Notes under the pieces: model-generated
Database searches by the model: none
What the model was told of the DNA's origin: nothing
What the model saw: the letters and a program-made list of their open reading frames with translations, nothing else
DNA from: Ctenosaura bakeri
Lineage: Eukaryota; Chordata; Lepidosauria; Squamata; Iguanidae
Direction of reading: 5' to 3'
Assembly: GCA_948474755.1 (NCBI GenBank)
Contig: CAOLHI010000965.1
Span: 186,001-250,000, forward strand
DNA: 64,000 nucleotides
Translations under genes and position numbers: made by a program
In this document: one piece after another, positions 22,593 to 32,584 of the stretch
Layout: every line of letters starts with the position of its first letter
Numbering within the stretch: the first letter of the stretch is position 1

Positions 22593-23991
22593 TCATACGG
22601 GCACCTCCAATCATAAACTCCCAGCGTGTTAGAGCCCAGATAAGTGCGAGACAAGTCTTCTTGCATGGACTAAATTTGATCTCAGGTGGATCCAGATTTC
22701 TGGAGGGGTATGCAATCACACGCTGAGTGCCATGTTGCAACTGCGACAAGACCGCTCCTATACTCTTGTCAGAGGTGGCTAACTGAAAGAGGAACAGCTT
22801 AGCCATGTTAGGATGTGCCAGAGCTGGCACTTTCATTAGGTCTTCCTTAAGTTGTGCAAACACCTGCTGTTGTGCAGGTCCCCAGTTCCACTCGGCGTTC
22901 TTCTTTAGTAGGGCATAAAGAGGCTTCGCTTTGGTGGTGAAGGACTCGATAAAGTCCCTAGAAAAGTTGAACATCCCGAGGAGGGATAGCAGGGAATGCA
23001 TGTCTGTGGGGGCTGGCAACTTCGAGATCACCTCCACCCACTGCGCGTCAGGAGTGTGACCCTCGGTGCCTAGACCTAGGTACTTAACCTCAGTGGACAC
23101 CAACTGAGCCTTTTCCCTATTGGCCTTAAACCCAGTATCCCTGATGATTTCTAGTACTTCTTCAGTTATATCTCTGGTCCATTCCTCAGTAGAGGAGTGG
23201 ACCAGAATATCATCTACATAGGAAAGGACGTGGCACCGTGAAGCTGGATGCATCCTAACCACATGTGTGTGGCAAATGCTCGGGCTAGAGTGGAAGCCCT
23301 GGGGCGTGCTTTTAAACACGTACTGCTGGCCCCGGAACGTGAAGGCAAATTTATACCAACACGCCTCGTGCAAAGGTATTGAGTGAAAAGCATTCGCCAG
23401 GTCAATAACGCTGTGATATCTAGCTCCTGCCGCAATGGCAGCCAGGATTTCATTGTATTTGGCCACGACCGGTGCCACAGGAGGAGTTACAGAGTTCAAG
23501 GCTCTGAAGTCTACCGTCATCCTCCACGTTTTGCCGTCGGACTTTAAAACCGGCCACAGGGGCGCATTACAAATGGATTGCATAGGGGTTATTACATCCC
23601 ACTCGAGCAGCCCCTCCATGGTTTTCCCTATGCCTTCCTCGGCTTCAGTAGGGTACTTATACTGTCTTTGAGGTGGGGGATCTCGGCCCTCTATTAGGAC
23701 ACAAGCCTCCTTTACTTTCCTGCACTCTATTTTGTTCTTTATCCAGACCTCCAGGAAAGCCTTCACCCAGGGGTCACTAGCCACACAATGAACGGGAGCA
23801 GGGGCCTTAATGGTGGCACAACGATGCACAGCTGATATCTCCTCAGGTCCCTGGTCTAACTTCCATAGAAACCCATTCGCATAGTCAACCGTGAGCTTGT
23901 TTCCCCGCAGGAAGCCGATGCCCAGGAGGCCATCGTCCTCACCACGGTTCTCGCAAGCCCAGAGCTGAAAACGGAACTTCTCTACGGACAT
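22564..23991 (-). pseudogene. ERV D protease C-terminus and reverse transcriptase
   Basis: A 475-residue open frame. It starts in the protease/linker (LWACENRGEDDGLLGIGFLR, EVWIKNKIECRKVKEACVLI). It then has the RT: WRMTVDFRALNSVTPP, IDLANAFHSIPLHEACW, TPQGFHSSPSICHTH, the intact active site LSYVDDILVHS (YVDD at 23209-23220), NFSRDFIESF, and the connection up to GGARMIVQTP. This is the best preserved retroviral frame in the window. The true product would be a Gag-Pro-Pol precursor read from the gag start. Confidence 0.93.
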
Positions 23992-24246
23992 CGGGATGTC
24001 CTTCCAGGCTCGGGCGAGGTGACCCCCCCACCGTATCCAGAGAGCTGGACATACTTGGGTGTGGGTTCACCGTGCTTAACTAAGTTAGGGTGCAGCACAT
24101 TCAGTGCCACACTGGAGTCTACTAATAGGGTGGCAGGAGTTTTCCCCCTCGGTCCCAATGCCTGTCTTCACCCAGAACCTTCTCCACTTGTCTGGCCGCA
24201 ACTTGGCCATAAAGTTGTGGGGAAGCTTCTTGGACCGAAAGCCCCC
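23992..24246 (-). pseudogene. ERV D protease N-terminal part
   Basis: In the frame that follows the gag UAG, GGFRSKKLPHNFMAKLRPDKW leads to the active-site region LLVDSSVALNVLHP. The aspartic protease signature D-S/T-G is D-S-S here (24111-24119). In B it is D-S-D and in A D-A-G. A glycine-rich SGYGGG flap-side stretch follows. A frame change lies near 24130-24150. The enzyme would process Gag and Gag-Pol. Confidence 0.75.
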
Positions 24247-24249
24247 CTA
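24247..24249 (-). promoter_or_regulatory. Candidate UAG readthrough site, ERV D
   Basis: A UAG codon separates the gag C-terminal domain from pro-pol in the same frame. The context is GAA UAG GGG GGC. B has GAC UAG GGA at the same place. Gammaretroviruses use UAG readthrough here, helped by a downstream pseudoknot; folding could not be tested. Confidence 0.6.
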
Positions 24250-26063
24250 TTCCTGGAAGTCAGCAAGCGAAGGGTATCTGGCTGGAGAGGTGTCGTTCGT
24301 CACAGCCTGGACTGGCAGAGGACCACTTGTTGCTAACTGTTTTTCAAGGGCCTCTATAAGTTCCGGTAGGGGGCGCCTTTCGAATTGGGACATGTCTAGC
24401 CCGTATCGACGTAGCAAAGTCCAAATCCGGGCCCTAGCTGATGGAGCTGTGGGCTCCTGTCCATCCGGGGTCTCCTTAGGGGGACCGGACTCAAAAGGCT
24501 GCTTGGGGGCAGTGGGCTGACTATAGGGGTCCTTTCTCTGCCACTGCCTATCCTGTCTGGGGGCCGGGCACGAATTCCAATTTCCCTTGGGAACGGAGGT
24601 CGGCGTGGCCTTCCTATGCTGGGAGTGGGGCCCATAGTTAGAGTATGTAACCTCTGCTATGGGTTCCCAGTTCCCAGTGTCTCTCTTCTGGGCCTTGATG
24701 GGGGTCTGAGGGAACCGGCCTCACACAGCAGGTCAGCGACCCTGTGGAGGTTGTCACCGAATTCCTCCCATGGTGTTGTGGTCGGATCTACCAAATCTAG
24801 GACCATCTTTGTCTCGTGGTTCAAGCCTTCGTATAACAGAGTCTTGAACTCCACGGTATCAAAGTTGTGCCCATGGGCGGTCAGGCGAACCTTCTCGGAC
24901 AGGATTGCCAGTAGTTGCTTCTGCGCCACGTAAGCCTCAGGGTTCTCATGAGGACCCTGTTGCTCCATGATGTAGAGCACACTAGCGCTCTGATTGGGTC
25001 AAAGTATCCGAACTACCTCCTTCATCCAGTCATGCGCCTTGAGCTTAACCAAGCCACGAGCCACCACAGCTGACTCCAGGGCAGGGAGTCCATGCAGGGA
25101 CATACACAAGCAGGTCAATTGGGTAAGGTCCTGGCCATTGGCTGTCGGGTGAGAATTTATCACTGCATTCAGCCACATGATGCCGGTGGACTGCGTTAGC
25201 GGACCCAATTGGTCGGCGATGGCTTTCGCCTCGGTGGCATGCCAAGGGATCCTAGTCTCGGCGACCTGGATCTCCTCAACTTCTGATCCCTTGGAGCTGC
25301 TTTCTCCTGCAGCGGTAGTCTTACGGGTTGTGGCTTATGTTTCTACCGGGTGGACTGGAACCTTAGGGTCATTCCAGTCTGGATTAACGGGAGGGGAAAC
25401 CAGAGCTTCCTTTGGTGGGGGCTTGGGTTCCCCGGACAAATCTTGGGCGAATGAGGGGAGCAACTCCGGACAAACGGCCGATATCAAGGCTTTACGGGTC
25501 TGGAGCTGACTCTCCAATGCAGCAATTTGCTTATGGCAGGCTGCGTGACTAACAGCCTCATGCTGTTCCTTGACCTGCCCCACCATGTATCTGGCCGCAG
25601 CTTGGGCATGATCCAGCTCAGCCTCTAAGGCACAAGCTTTCTCTTCCCAAGTCTGGGCAACTAACGTGAGGTCACTCAACTTCTGGGCCGAGGACTGCGC
25701 GACGGAGGTGAAAGTTACTTTGTCTGCCCGCAATGCCTCGACTTCTGCTTGAAGCTGGGTGCTTTCCTTTTCTACTGCTGCTAGCCTAGCCCGGGTCTCG
25801 ACTAAGGCAGAGCTAGCATCTCTGGCTGCAAGCCACAGTCCCCACACAGCCAGCGAGTCTATCGCTGGTCCGAACGGGTTCCTGGACTTAAGTGCCACGG
25901 CGTAAGTTTCTCTAAGGGAAGTAAAGGGGTCTGCCGTCTGGAAGACCGAGTCTTTCCAGGGGCATTTGCCTTTACTTAATACCCATTTCTCTAATTTCCC
26001 ATGGACCTCTTCCTCACACATGAGGTCCTTCACTAACGATGCATTGGGGCCCTCCTTAGCCAT
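24247..26063 (-). pseudogene. ERV D gag
   Basis: From the Met at 26063 (chosen because B starts at the matching MAERS) one frame runs to about 24657 with nonsense codons near 25335 and 24999 (the latter a Trp in B). N-terminal ~60 residues: KLEKWVLSKGKCPWK. Then a ~130-residue coiled coil (heptad-rich, Ala/Leu/Glu/Gln), a proline-rich linker, and a capsid-like part with LNAVINSHPTANGQDLTQL and a major-homology-like QQGPHENPEAYVAQKQL. The C-terminal ~130 residues (VTYSNYGPHSQHRK.., GLDMSQFERRP) are in the -1 frame and end at UAG (24247-24249). No CCHC knuckle. Confidence 0.88.
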
Positions 26064-26967
26064 TGCTAAGGCAAGCCAATAACTGCGCTGCACAAAACTG
26101 TGGGACTGGGGCTGCAGTGATGGGCAGGACCACCTAGGTCCCTTGGGGGAATTCGGGGCAATGAACTCTCAGGAACTTACAGCGCTGTTTAACTTAACAG
26201 TGAGAGAAGAGGGAAAAGGAACTAATCTACAGCCTGCCCAAATGAGGAAACGGTTGGCGGATGGGGAGGTCACACTAGACCTGGAGGGGCTTCTGCAGGA
26301 GTGCTCGCCTGCCTACATAAGGGGGTGAGTGAGCTCAACTCCGAGGAGGAACTCTTAACACCGTCCAGCCGAACGGTGGGGGATGAGGGGCGAGGAACCA
26401 AAGACCTAAAAGTCCCTGACTGGTTTTCTGGGTGAGGGGGCCCTTCCTACACAACGGGCTAAACCGCTAAACCCACACAAAGACTAAGTCGGGATTCCTA
26501 CCCAATTCTTAGTCGGCTAGCCAAATGGGATTCCTACCCACAAAGTCTACAAAACCGGGATTCCTACCCACAAAATCGGAGAAGTCAGGATTCCTACCCA
26601 AGTTTTCTCCAATACTGAACCAAAAAGCCACAAAATTTGGGGCACCAAATTAGTCACACCTTTCCTAAAGTGCTATAGTGTGTGCCTTGCAGCTAGAGTG
26701 TTGGGTGCGTGTAAACTGTTCCCTACATGCTAGGCCTAGAAACACATAAGATCACAGCCCACAACAGACCCAAGATGGGGAGGTGATTCCCAGGACAAGA
26801 GAAGAGGGGTACAGATTGCCACCCGATAGAACTAACTTACACAGAGACACAAGACACATGCACAGTCCTGCCTAACTGCGATCTACGGCCACTCTCTGAC
26901 CGTTCCCTAGGTTGGTGCCACTCGATTTGAGGAGGTTCATGACTCCTCAAACTGGGGGTACCAGGGT
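26064..26967 (-). other. ERV D leader
   Basis: About 900 bp between primer-binding site and gag, presumably untranslated and containing the packaging signal. It holds four copies of a GGGATTCCTACCCA motif at 26491-26600. The rest shows no long frame. Confidence 0.7.
26491..26600. repeat. Short tandem repeat in ERV D leader
   Basis: The 14-mer GGGATTCCTACCCA occurs at 26491-26504, 26527-26540 and 26557-26570, and with one change (first G to A) at 26587-26600. Spacing is 36, 30 and 30 bp. It lies in the leader, about 500 bp upstream of gag on the - strand. Confidence 0.9.
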
Positions 26968-26985
26968 TGCCCGCATTCTCCACCA
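26968..26985 (-). promoter_or_regulatory. Primer-binding site of ERV D
   Basis: TGGTGGAGAATGCGGGCA begins three bases after the 5' LTR. It resembles the complement of a tRNA-Ala 3' end (TGGTGGAGATGC...) but with an apparent one-base difference in spacing, so the tRNA is only suggested. Confidence 0.65.
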
Positions 26986-26988
26986 CTC

Positions 26989-27827
26989 TGTTACCCTGTA
27001 TGTTGGGGGTCCTGGGAGGGGCACCCAAATTACCAAATAAAAGCACAAGCTGGGGGAATTTAACTAGAGCACTCTCTTGGCTAAGCGAGAGGCAGGGTAA
27101 CTTTAGCAAGGATCTTTAACCCTATGTATACAGCGGCGGGTCAGAGAGCAGCAGGACAAGGTTTTCACAGTAACAAACAATATTTTATTAAGGACAAGAA
27201 ACACTCAAGACAAGACATAAACTAACTAGCTGAGAAACGGGGAGTTGCAAAGGGTAGGCAATACGACACCTGGTCTCGTAGTCCTGGAGAGAAGCGGGGT
27301 TCCGGGGAAGAAAGCTCAGCGTGGTTAGCCTAGTTTCCTTAGACAACCGGGAGCAAAGTGGGATGGAAGTCCAAAGTAGTCCGAAGACTGTTTGAAAATG
27401 AGGGATTTTTATAGGGCAGTTTGTGCCTACCAACTATGGTATGCCAGGTGAAAACAAAGGAGATTTTAGTGCTGGACAAAGGATTTGGAAAAGGTCAAGT
27501 TTGCATGATAGGATTTGCTCTTGATGACAATAGCGTGGCCGGTATGTTGATTGCCCAACATAAAGGGATGGCTTGGCTCAGAGCCATGCAACTATTGTGA
27601 GGTTTGCAGGTGGAAGTTCCCTGAAGCTACAAGCGAGGCTCGAGTTGCTGGCCTCAATAGGGTCAGGAATGTAAAACCATTAGCGGCAGCACTCTGTCCG
27701 TGCTTGTCCGGAGAACCTCGCAAAAACGTGGAGTGGGGTGGCTGGAAAAGGTCAAGCTAAGGCCAAATTGTTTGACATCAAAATGATATTTGGGGTCCTC
27801 ACCAACAGTGCCATAGCAGGAGTAACA
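26989..27827 (-). mobile_element. ERV D 5' LTR
   Basis: 839 bp, paired with 17319-18161. On the - strand it starts TGTTACTCCTGC and ends CAGGGTAACA. TATA-like CTATAAAAATCC is at 27405-27415 and AATAAA at 27184-27189. It would drive transcription leftward through the provirus. Flanked on the L1 side by AGCC. Confidence 0.95.
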
Positions 27828-27831
27828 AGCC

Positions 27832-28970
27832 ACTTTGATGGTTTGTTGGCTTGTTCAAAAATTTTTTGACGTGCTTGTCTAATTTGGTGTTCTATTTCAT
27901 GTAAATTCTCCTCATTTAGTTGCACTCGCAGATTCTTAATTTCCTTAATCATTTCTTCATTGGACGGATTTTTTCTTAATTGGTTATCGACTTCTTTCAT
28001 TTGATCAAGAATTCTTCTTATTGTTTCATCTTTCTTTTTTCTTATTTCTGAGTTCCATTTTATAAAGTGGCCTCTTATAACAGCCTTACTTGTGTCCCAT
28101 ACACATTTCATGGAGACCTCAGTAGAGATGTTTTCTCAAAAATAATTAACGATTTCTTTTCTTGCTTTTTGGATGTAATCTTCTTTATGCAATATGTCTT
28201 CATTTAGTCTCCAAAATGTGTTTGTTATTCATTGTTTCATCTCTATTTGAATAGAGTTATGATGTGAACATAACTTCAGTATGATTACTATTTTGTTTAT
28301 CGTTAGTAGAATATTTCTGGAAGCTAATATTAGATCAATCCTAGACATAGTTTTATATCCGTCCGAAAAGAAGGTATATCCTTTAGTATCGCCATTTTTA
28401 TATCTCCATACATCTAGTAGAGAAAGTTCATCCATCATCGTAAAGAAACTTTTTGGGAGCTTACCTTTGTTTTGAGTCTTTTTTCCTTGAGTTCTATCAT
28501 ATACGGGGTTAATAACACTGTTCATGTCCCCCAGAAGGATTACACTGTCTTGGCTGGAGTCTTGCATGTAGTTCATGATTTCTTGCTGTATTCTTTGAAA
28601 GAAATTTCCCTTAGTACCATTCGGTGCATAAGCTCCAACAATAAGTATTTGCTTTGTTGAATAGTAATTTCTACACCAATATACTGACCATTTTTATCCT
28701 TGAAGATTTCTTTTGTATGGTATTTATTATTTATATAAATTAAGACTCCTCTTTCTTCTTCTTCATCGTAGATGCGAAGCAGGCACCAAGTCTAGGATTC
28801 CTTATATATTTTATATCTTGGGTACAGATTATAACTTCTTGAAGACAAATTATGTCCGGGTGTTGTTTCTCCAGGAAATGAAAAATCTGTCTTTTTTTTT
28901 AAATTCCAAGTTAAGTCCTTTGACATTCCATGTTTGAATTTTGATAGTCCTTATGCTACTCTTTTAACTT
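27832..28970 (-). pseudogene. L1 ORF2 endonuclease and linker
   Basis: ORF2 begins near 28960 with TWNVKGLN (around 28920), followed by a frame change. Frame 28576-28229 has SVILLGDMNSVINPVYDRTQ (catalytic D-x-N of the endonuclease), LLDVWRYKNGDTKGYTFFS and SRIDLILAS. Frame 28111-27752 continues with MKCVWDTSKAVIRGHFIKWNSEIRKKK and a lysine/glutamate-rich helix. The protein continues across ERV D at 17278. The final ~35 codons of the 28111 frame are LTR sequence, not L1. Confidence 0.88.
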
Positions 28971-28989
28971 GCTTTATTTGGCATTTCTC

Positions 28990-30042
28990 AAATTTAATGT
29001 TCTTCTTCTTCCTCTGTTCCTACTTCTTCTTCTGTTTCTTTTTCTTCCCCTTCTGTTTCGTAGTCTTTGGCACCAGACTTTCCCACGGTACCTTCTTCTA
29101 ATGGAGTATCCTTTCTATGTTCTAAGTCTAATAATGCTACTTCCTGTTGTTGTTTCTTAACTTCTTCCTTATTTTGTTCTACTGTTTCGATTGATGGTGA
29201 TTTTTGAAAATCTGTTTTCAGCCTTTCCAATATTTCATTTGTTTTATACATTGAGTTTATTTTGTACCTCTTTTGTCAGTATGTGAAGGAGAGTCCTTCA
29301 AGTTTGTTCCATCTGAAACTGATTTTATTTTTCAGTAAAAAAATTTGCCAAAGGTTTATATTCCTGATGTTTTCTTAGAATCTGATATGGGATATCTTTA
29401 AATATTTTTAATTCTGTATCATCCACCACTAGGTTTTTCTAATAACTCATTTGCAATATTTGCTCCTTAATCATTGTTCTCGTAAAGCAAATAACAATAT
29501 CCCTTGGTAGTTTCCTTTCTCTTGCTGTTCTAGATGATCTATTGCTCCGTCTTTTCCTCTGGTGATTCAATATATTCTGCCAACACGGGTATCAATTTCC
29601 TGTACAAATTTTCAGAAGTAGAATCCTGTAATCCTCTCAGTTTAAGGCATCTCTCCCGGTATCTAATTTCTTGTATATCTATCTGGAACTTCTCTTCTTC
29701 CTGTTTCTTTCTGAGTGTCTCAACCATGTCTTCAACTTGTCTTGTTTGTTCTTTCAAAGCTTTAGTTTCTCCCTTTAAAGTAATTACATCTTTAGTCATG
29801 TTATCCAACTTCTTTCCAATTTTATTCAATTCCTGCTTCATATCCAAAAGCAACTCAGACCTAGTTTCTTTTAGATCTTGTCTTATCACTTCTTTAAAAT
29901 TTCTAAACTCTTCCATAATCTGTACTAGTAATTCATTAGATTGTGATGATAAATCTATTGAAATTTTTCTTGCTGATGTTGTGGCAGTGCTTGCAGCTGC
30001 TGCTACATTAGCTGCTCCTTTTCTGGTTTGAGAGTCCTTCAT
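28990..30042 (-). pseudogene. L1 ORF1
   Basis: Frame 30042-29539 starts MKDSQTRKGAANVAAAA and has a long coiled coil (heptads through KLDNMTKDVITLKGETKALKE and EDMVETLRKKQEEEKFQI), then RYRERCLKLRGLQDSTSENL at the start of the RNA-recognition domain. After a broken stretch (29530-29260) the frame 29251-28994 carries the acidic tail EEEKETEEEVGTEEEEEH. ORF1p trimerises through the coil and binds L1 RNA. It lies about 20 bp upstream of ORF2. Confidence 0.88.
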
Positions 30043-30049
30043 GTAAATG

Positions 30050-31888
30050 TTCTTATATCACTACTATAAGATAATATCTGTCTTATATATCGTAAATATC
30101 TTAAATATCTTAAATATTACAATAAATACTAAATATTAAATATTACAAACTTCAACTGACTGAGCACCTATAGTTAATTCATTAAATTCAATTGAAAAAT
30201 ATATCTATTAATGTCAGTCAGTTTTTATACCAGTCAGTAGTAAATGAAAGGTTACAATTGTCTTTAAATAGCAAAGAATTCTTACATTAAACTAGATACG
30301 TATAAATATAAATATAATATAAATATAGTATATTATAATACATATAAGTAAGTATAGATAAGTGTATAAATGTAACAAGTGAATTTATACCTTTGCTAAA
30401 CAGATATTATATATCCTTGTTCTATATATTAATCTGTAGTCTAATCAATCTATTCAAATAATACCTTCAGCATATAATTAATTATTCAATAGAAGCTCCT
30501 TCTTAAAAATTCATAGTACCACAGAAGTATTTTCAATTAATTATGTCAATTTTCTAAATATAGTTAATGGTTAATCTATTCAATCAATTTCAATCACTAC
30601 TACAGCCTACAATTAATTGTTCAGCAGAAGCTCCTTCTTATAAATTAATAGAACATAGAAACATAGAACATAGAAATTCACATAAATAATTGGCATAAAA
30701 TATTTCACATAAATTCATAGAACCATAGAAATGTTTTCAATAAATTATGTTAAATTTTCTAGATACAGTTATCATACAATTATTTCATTTTGCTCTATAA
30801 GAGTATATTTATGTTTAAAAAGACAATCCAGTTGAGTTTGTTAAGTTTTACCCCAGTCTTCTAGCGTACTATTGTTCTTCCAGAAAGTGGGGAGAGCTTC
30901 TCATTGAAGCATTACTTAACTTAGCTTAAATTTCCCCCATGTAGAAGTAATTAAGTCACAATGCCAATTTTAAGTTCGTGCTGTACAATTTTAAAGTTTA
31001 TCTTTTGAGTCTTTTATTCCTCATCATATTGTCTCAGAAGCTGGAAAACTGTCGGAAACTCAGCCACCAAGAATCTCAGTCCTCAGTCCTTCTTCTATTT
31101 CTATTTCTTAATCCCGTTTTACTTTGTATATTTAGCTTTGTGTGTTTAGTCTTTCTTTTAATGTTGAAGCTTTCTTCTTCTACTCAGCCTCTGCTCGTCT
31201 CTGCTACCTTTCCCCCTGTCGCTTTAATCTAAACTGCTGTTATGTTCCGCCATCTTATGTTCTTTCGTCCCTACTTTTCTCCGCTTATGTCTTCCGTTCC
31301 TACTGTTCTTTTCTATTCCTTGTATTTAATTCTATTTGCTTCTATTTCTATATATTTCCAATCTTTATTTTTTATTCTTTATTCTTCACTCTTTGTTCTA
31401 AGACTTAATAGGCATGTATTCTGAGTCTTTTATTTTAACCCTTAAAAAGCAATACTTCAGTGTTTTACTCCTTTTCCATCCCCATTGCTCCTTTTTACAT
31501 TGTTGGAATAGCACACTGTAAAGTATCCACACTCCACAATCAAAATCAAAGTCCAGATTGTCTTTTCTTTGGGTCTGAATATTACCTTTACAGTTTAAAA
31601 AAAAATTATTGCTTCTCATCAGTTTTTCTATCAATCGGCTACCTCAGCATGAATGTGGCTGCTCTCCAACCCTGCTCATCTTCTCCAAGCCAACTTTTGT
31701 TGGCTCTTGAAGATCGATAGCTTTCTCAGGTCCCCTTTGAGCCCCCTCTGAACCCCCTTTATCGGGGAGGTTATGGGCCGGTTCCTAGATTTTTTCACCG
31801 AACCGGCTATTCCTCGCTGGGTGATAGTTTAGTGACCTACGTTGTCACTAAGCTGCCTCATGATCCGCCATCTTCATTCCATCTTGAA
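30050..31888 (-). promoter_or_regulatory. L1 5' UTR region
   Basis: About 1.8 kb upstream of ORF1. The first part (31888-31640) is GC-richer and starts with an ATGGAATGAAGATGGCGGA-type 5' end. The middle is pyrimidine-rich on the + strand, and 30050-30830 is very AT-rich with an internal duplication. Its role as internal L1 promoter is inferred from position. Confidence 0.65.
30472..30775. repeat. Internal duplication in L1 5' UTR
   Basis: Two related units, about 30472-30568 and 30609-30775, share AGAAGCTCCTTCTTA and a TTCATAGNACCA..GAA..TTTTCAAT.AATTATGT stretch. The second unit carries an extra ~60 bp built of ACATAGAA-like repeats. Confidence 0.65.
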
Positions 31889-32104
31889 GATGGAATTTCC
31901 TCAACATTTCTCAGGGGTGGGCTCACCATGTCTCATAAGTTTTGGGTGCAGCACATTCAGTGCTGCATCAGAGTCTACAAGCAGGGTGGCAGGAGTCTTG
32001 TCCCTCTCGGGCCCAATGCCTGCCTTCACCCAGAATCTTCCCCATTTATCTGGCTTCAACTTAGCCACAATGTTGCAGGGAAGCTTCCTGGACTGGGGGC
32101 ATCC

Positions 32105-32107
32105 CTA
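32105..32107 (-). promoter_or_regulatory. Candidate UAG readthrough site, ERV B
   Basis: GAC UAG GGA separates gag from protease in one frame, as in gammaretroviruses. A 10-base palindrome GGAAGCTTCC lies about 20 bases downstream. D has UAG at the same aligned position. Confidence 0.6.
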
Positions 32108-32577
32108 GTCTTGCAGATCCAGGCTGGGATAGTATTCAGCTGGAGGAGGGCCGTTTGTCACGGCACTGACCGGCTGGAGCTGCTTCTCCAGAGCTTCCAA
32201 GAGCTCTGATGTTGGCCTCTTGTTGAACTGGCTCATGTCCAGTCCGAAATTCCTGAGCATTCCCCAGATTCTTACTCTTTCCGAGGAGTACGTCTGGGCC
32301 ATGGGATTGTATCTGCCAGATGTCTCCCTGGGAGAGTTTGAGTCCGAGGGCTGTTTGGGGGCAGAGGGCTGCTGAGAGAGATTCCCTGCCTTGCTAGGCT
32401 GGCTTCGGGAATCCCTAGCTTGCCCCTGCCTGCTATTCTGTAGGGGAAGAGGGCACAAATTCCAGTTCCCCTTCGGGATGGAATTCAGAGCTGTCTTCCT
32501 GTGTTGGGAATGGGGACCATAATTGGAGTATGTCACCTCCTGTACGGGCTCCCAGTTCCCGGTGTCATGTCTGTGCT

Positions 32578-32584
32578 GTTTGGG
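32578..32584 (-). promoter_or_regulatory. Candidate -1 slippery heptamer, ERV B
   Basis: CCCAAAC read as C CCA AAC in the gag frame fits the X XXY YYZ rule for -1 ribosomal frameshifting. It sits just where homology between B and D moves into the -1 frame. D has CCCATCA here, and the older copy A is in one frame, so the signal may be chance. Confidence 0.35.

Larger units (their letters stand above)
17319..27827 (-). mobile_element. ERV D provirus, nearly complete
   Basis: A 10.5-kb provirus on the - strand with two LTRs (26989-27827 and 17319-18161), both bounded by TGTTAC...GTAACA-type ends. A 4-bp target duplication AGCC is at 17315-17318 and 27828-27831. Internal order: primer-binding site, ~0.9-kb leader, gag, UAG, pro-RT-RNase H-integrase, a 2.3-kb region without recognisable env, polypurine tract. 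By hand alignment the LTRs differ at roughly 35 of ~840 positions (about 4%), so it is much younger than A. The genes carry a limited number of stops and frame changes. Confidence 0.95.
14281..31888 (-). mobile_element. Full-length L1 LINE, split by ERV D
   Basis: A - strand L1 whose 3' poly-A is the T-rich run at 14289-14296 and whose 5' end lies at about 31888. Order on the - strand: 5' UTR (about 31888-30050), ORF1 (30042-28990), ORF2 endonuclease (28960-28200), then ERV D (27827-17319), and ORF2 RT and C-terminus (17278-14701). The host L1 sequence is duplicated only by AGCC on both sides of D. Multiple frame breaks show it was dead or died after insertion. A convincing target duplication for the L1 itself was not found. 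Confidence 0.85.

Noticed and set aside
27752..28111. 119-codon frame as a distinct gene
   Set aside because: It is L1 ORF2 followed by about 35 codons of the D LTR; the C-terminal part has no meaning.
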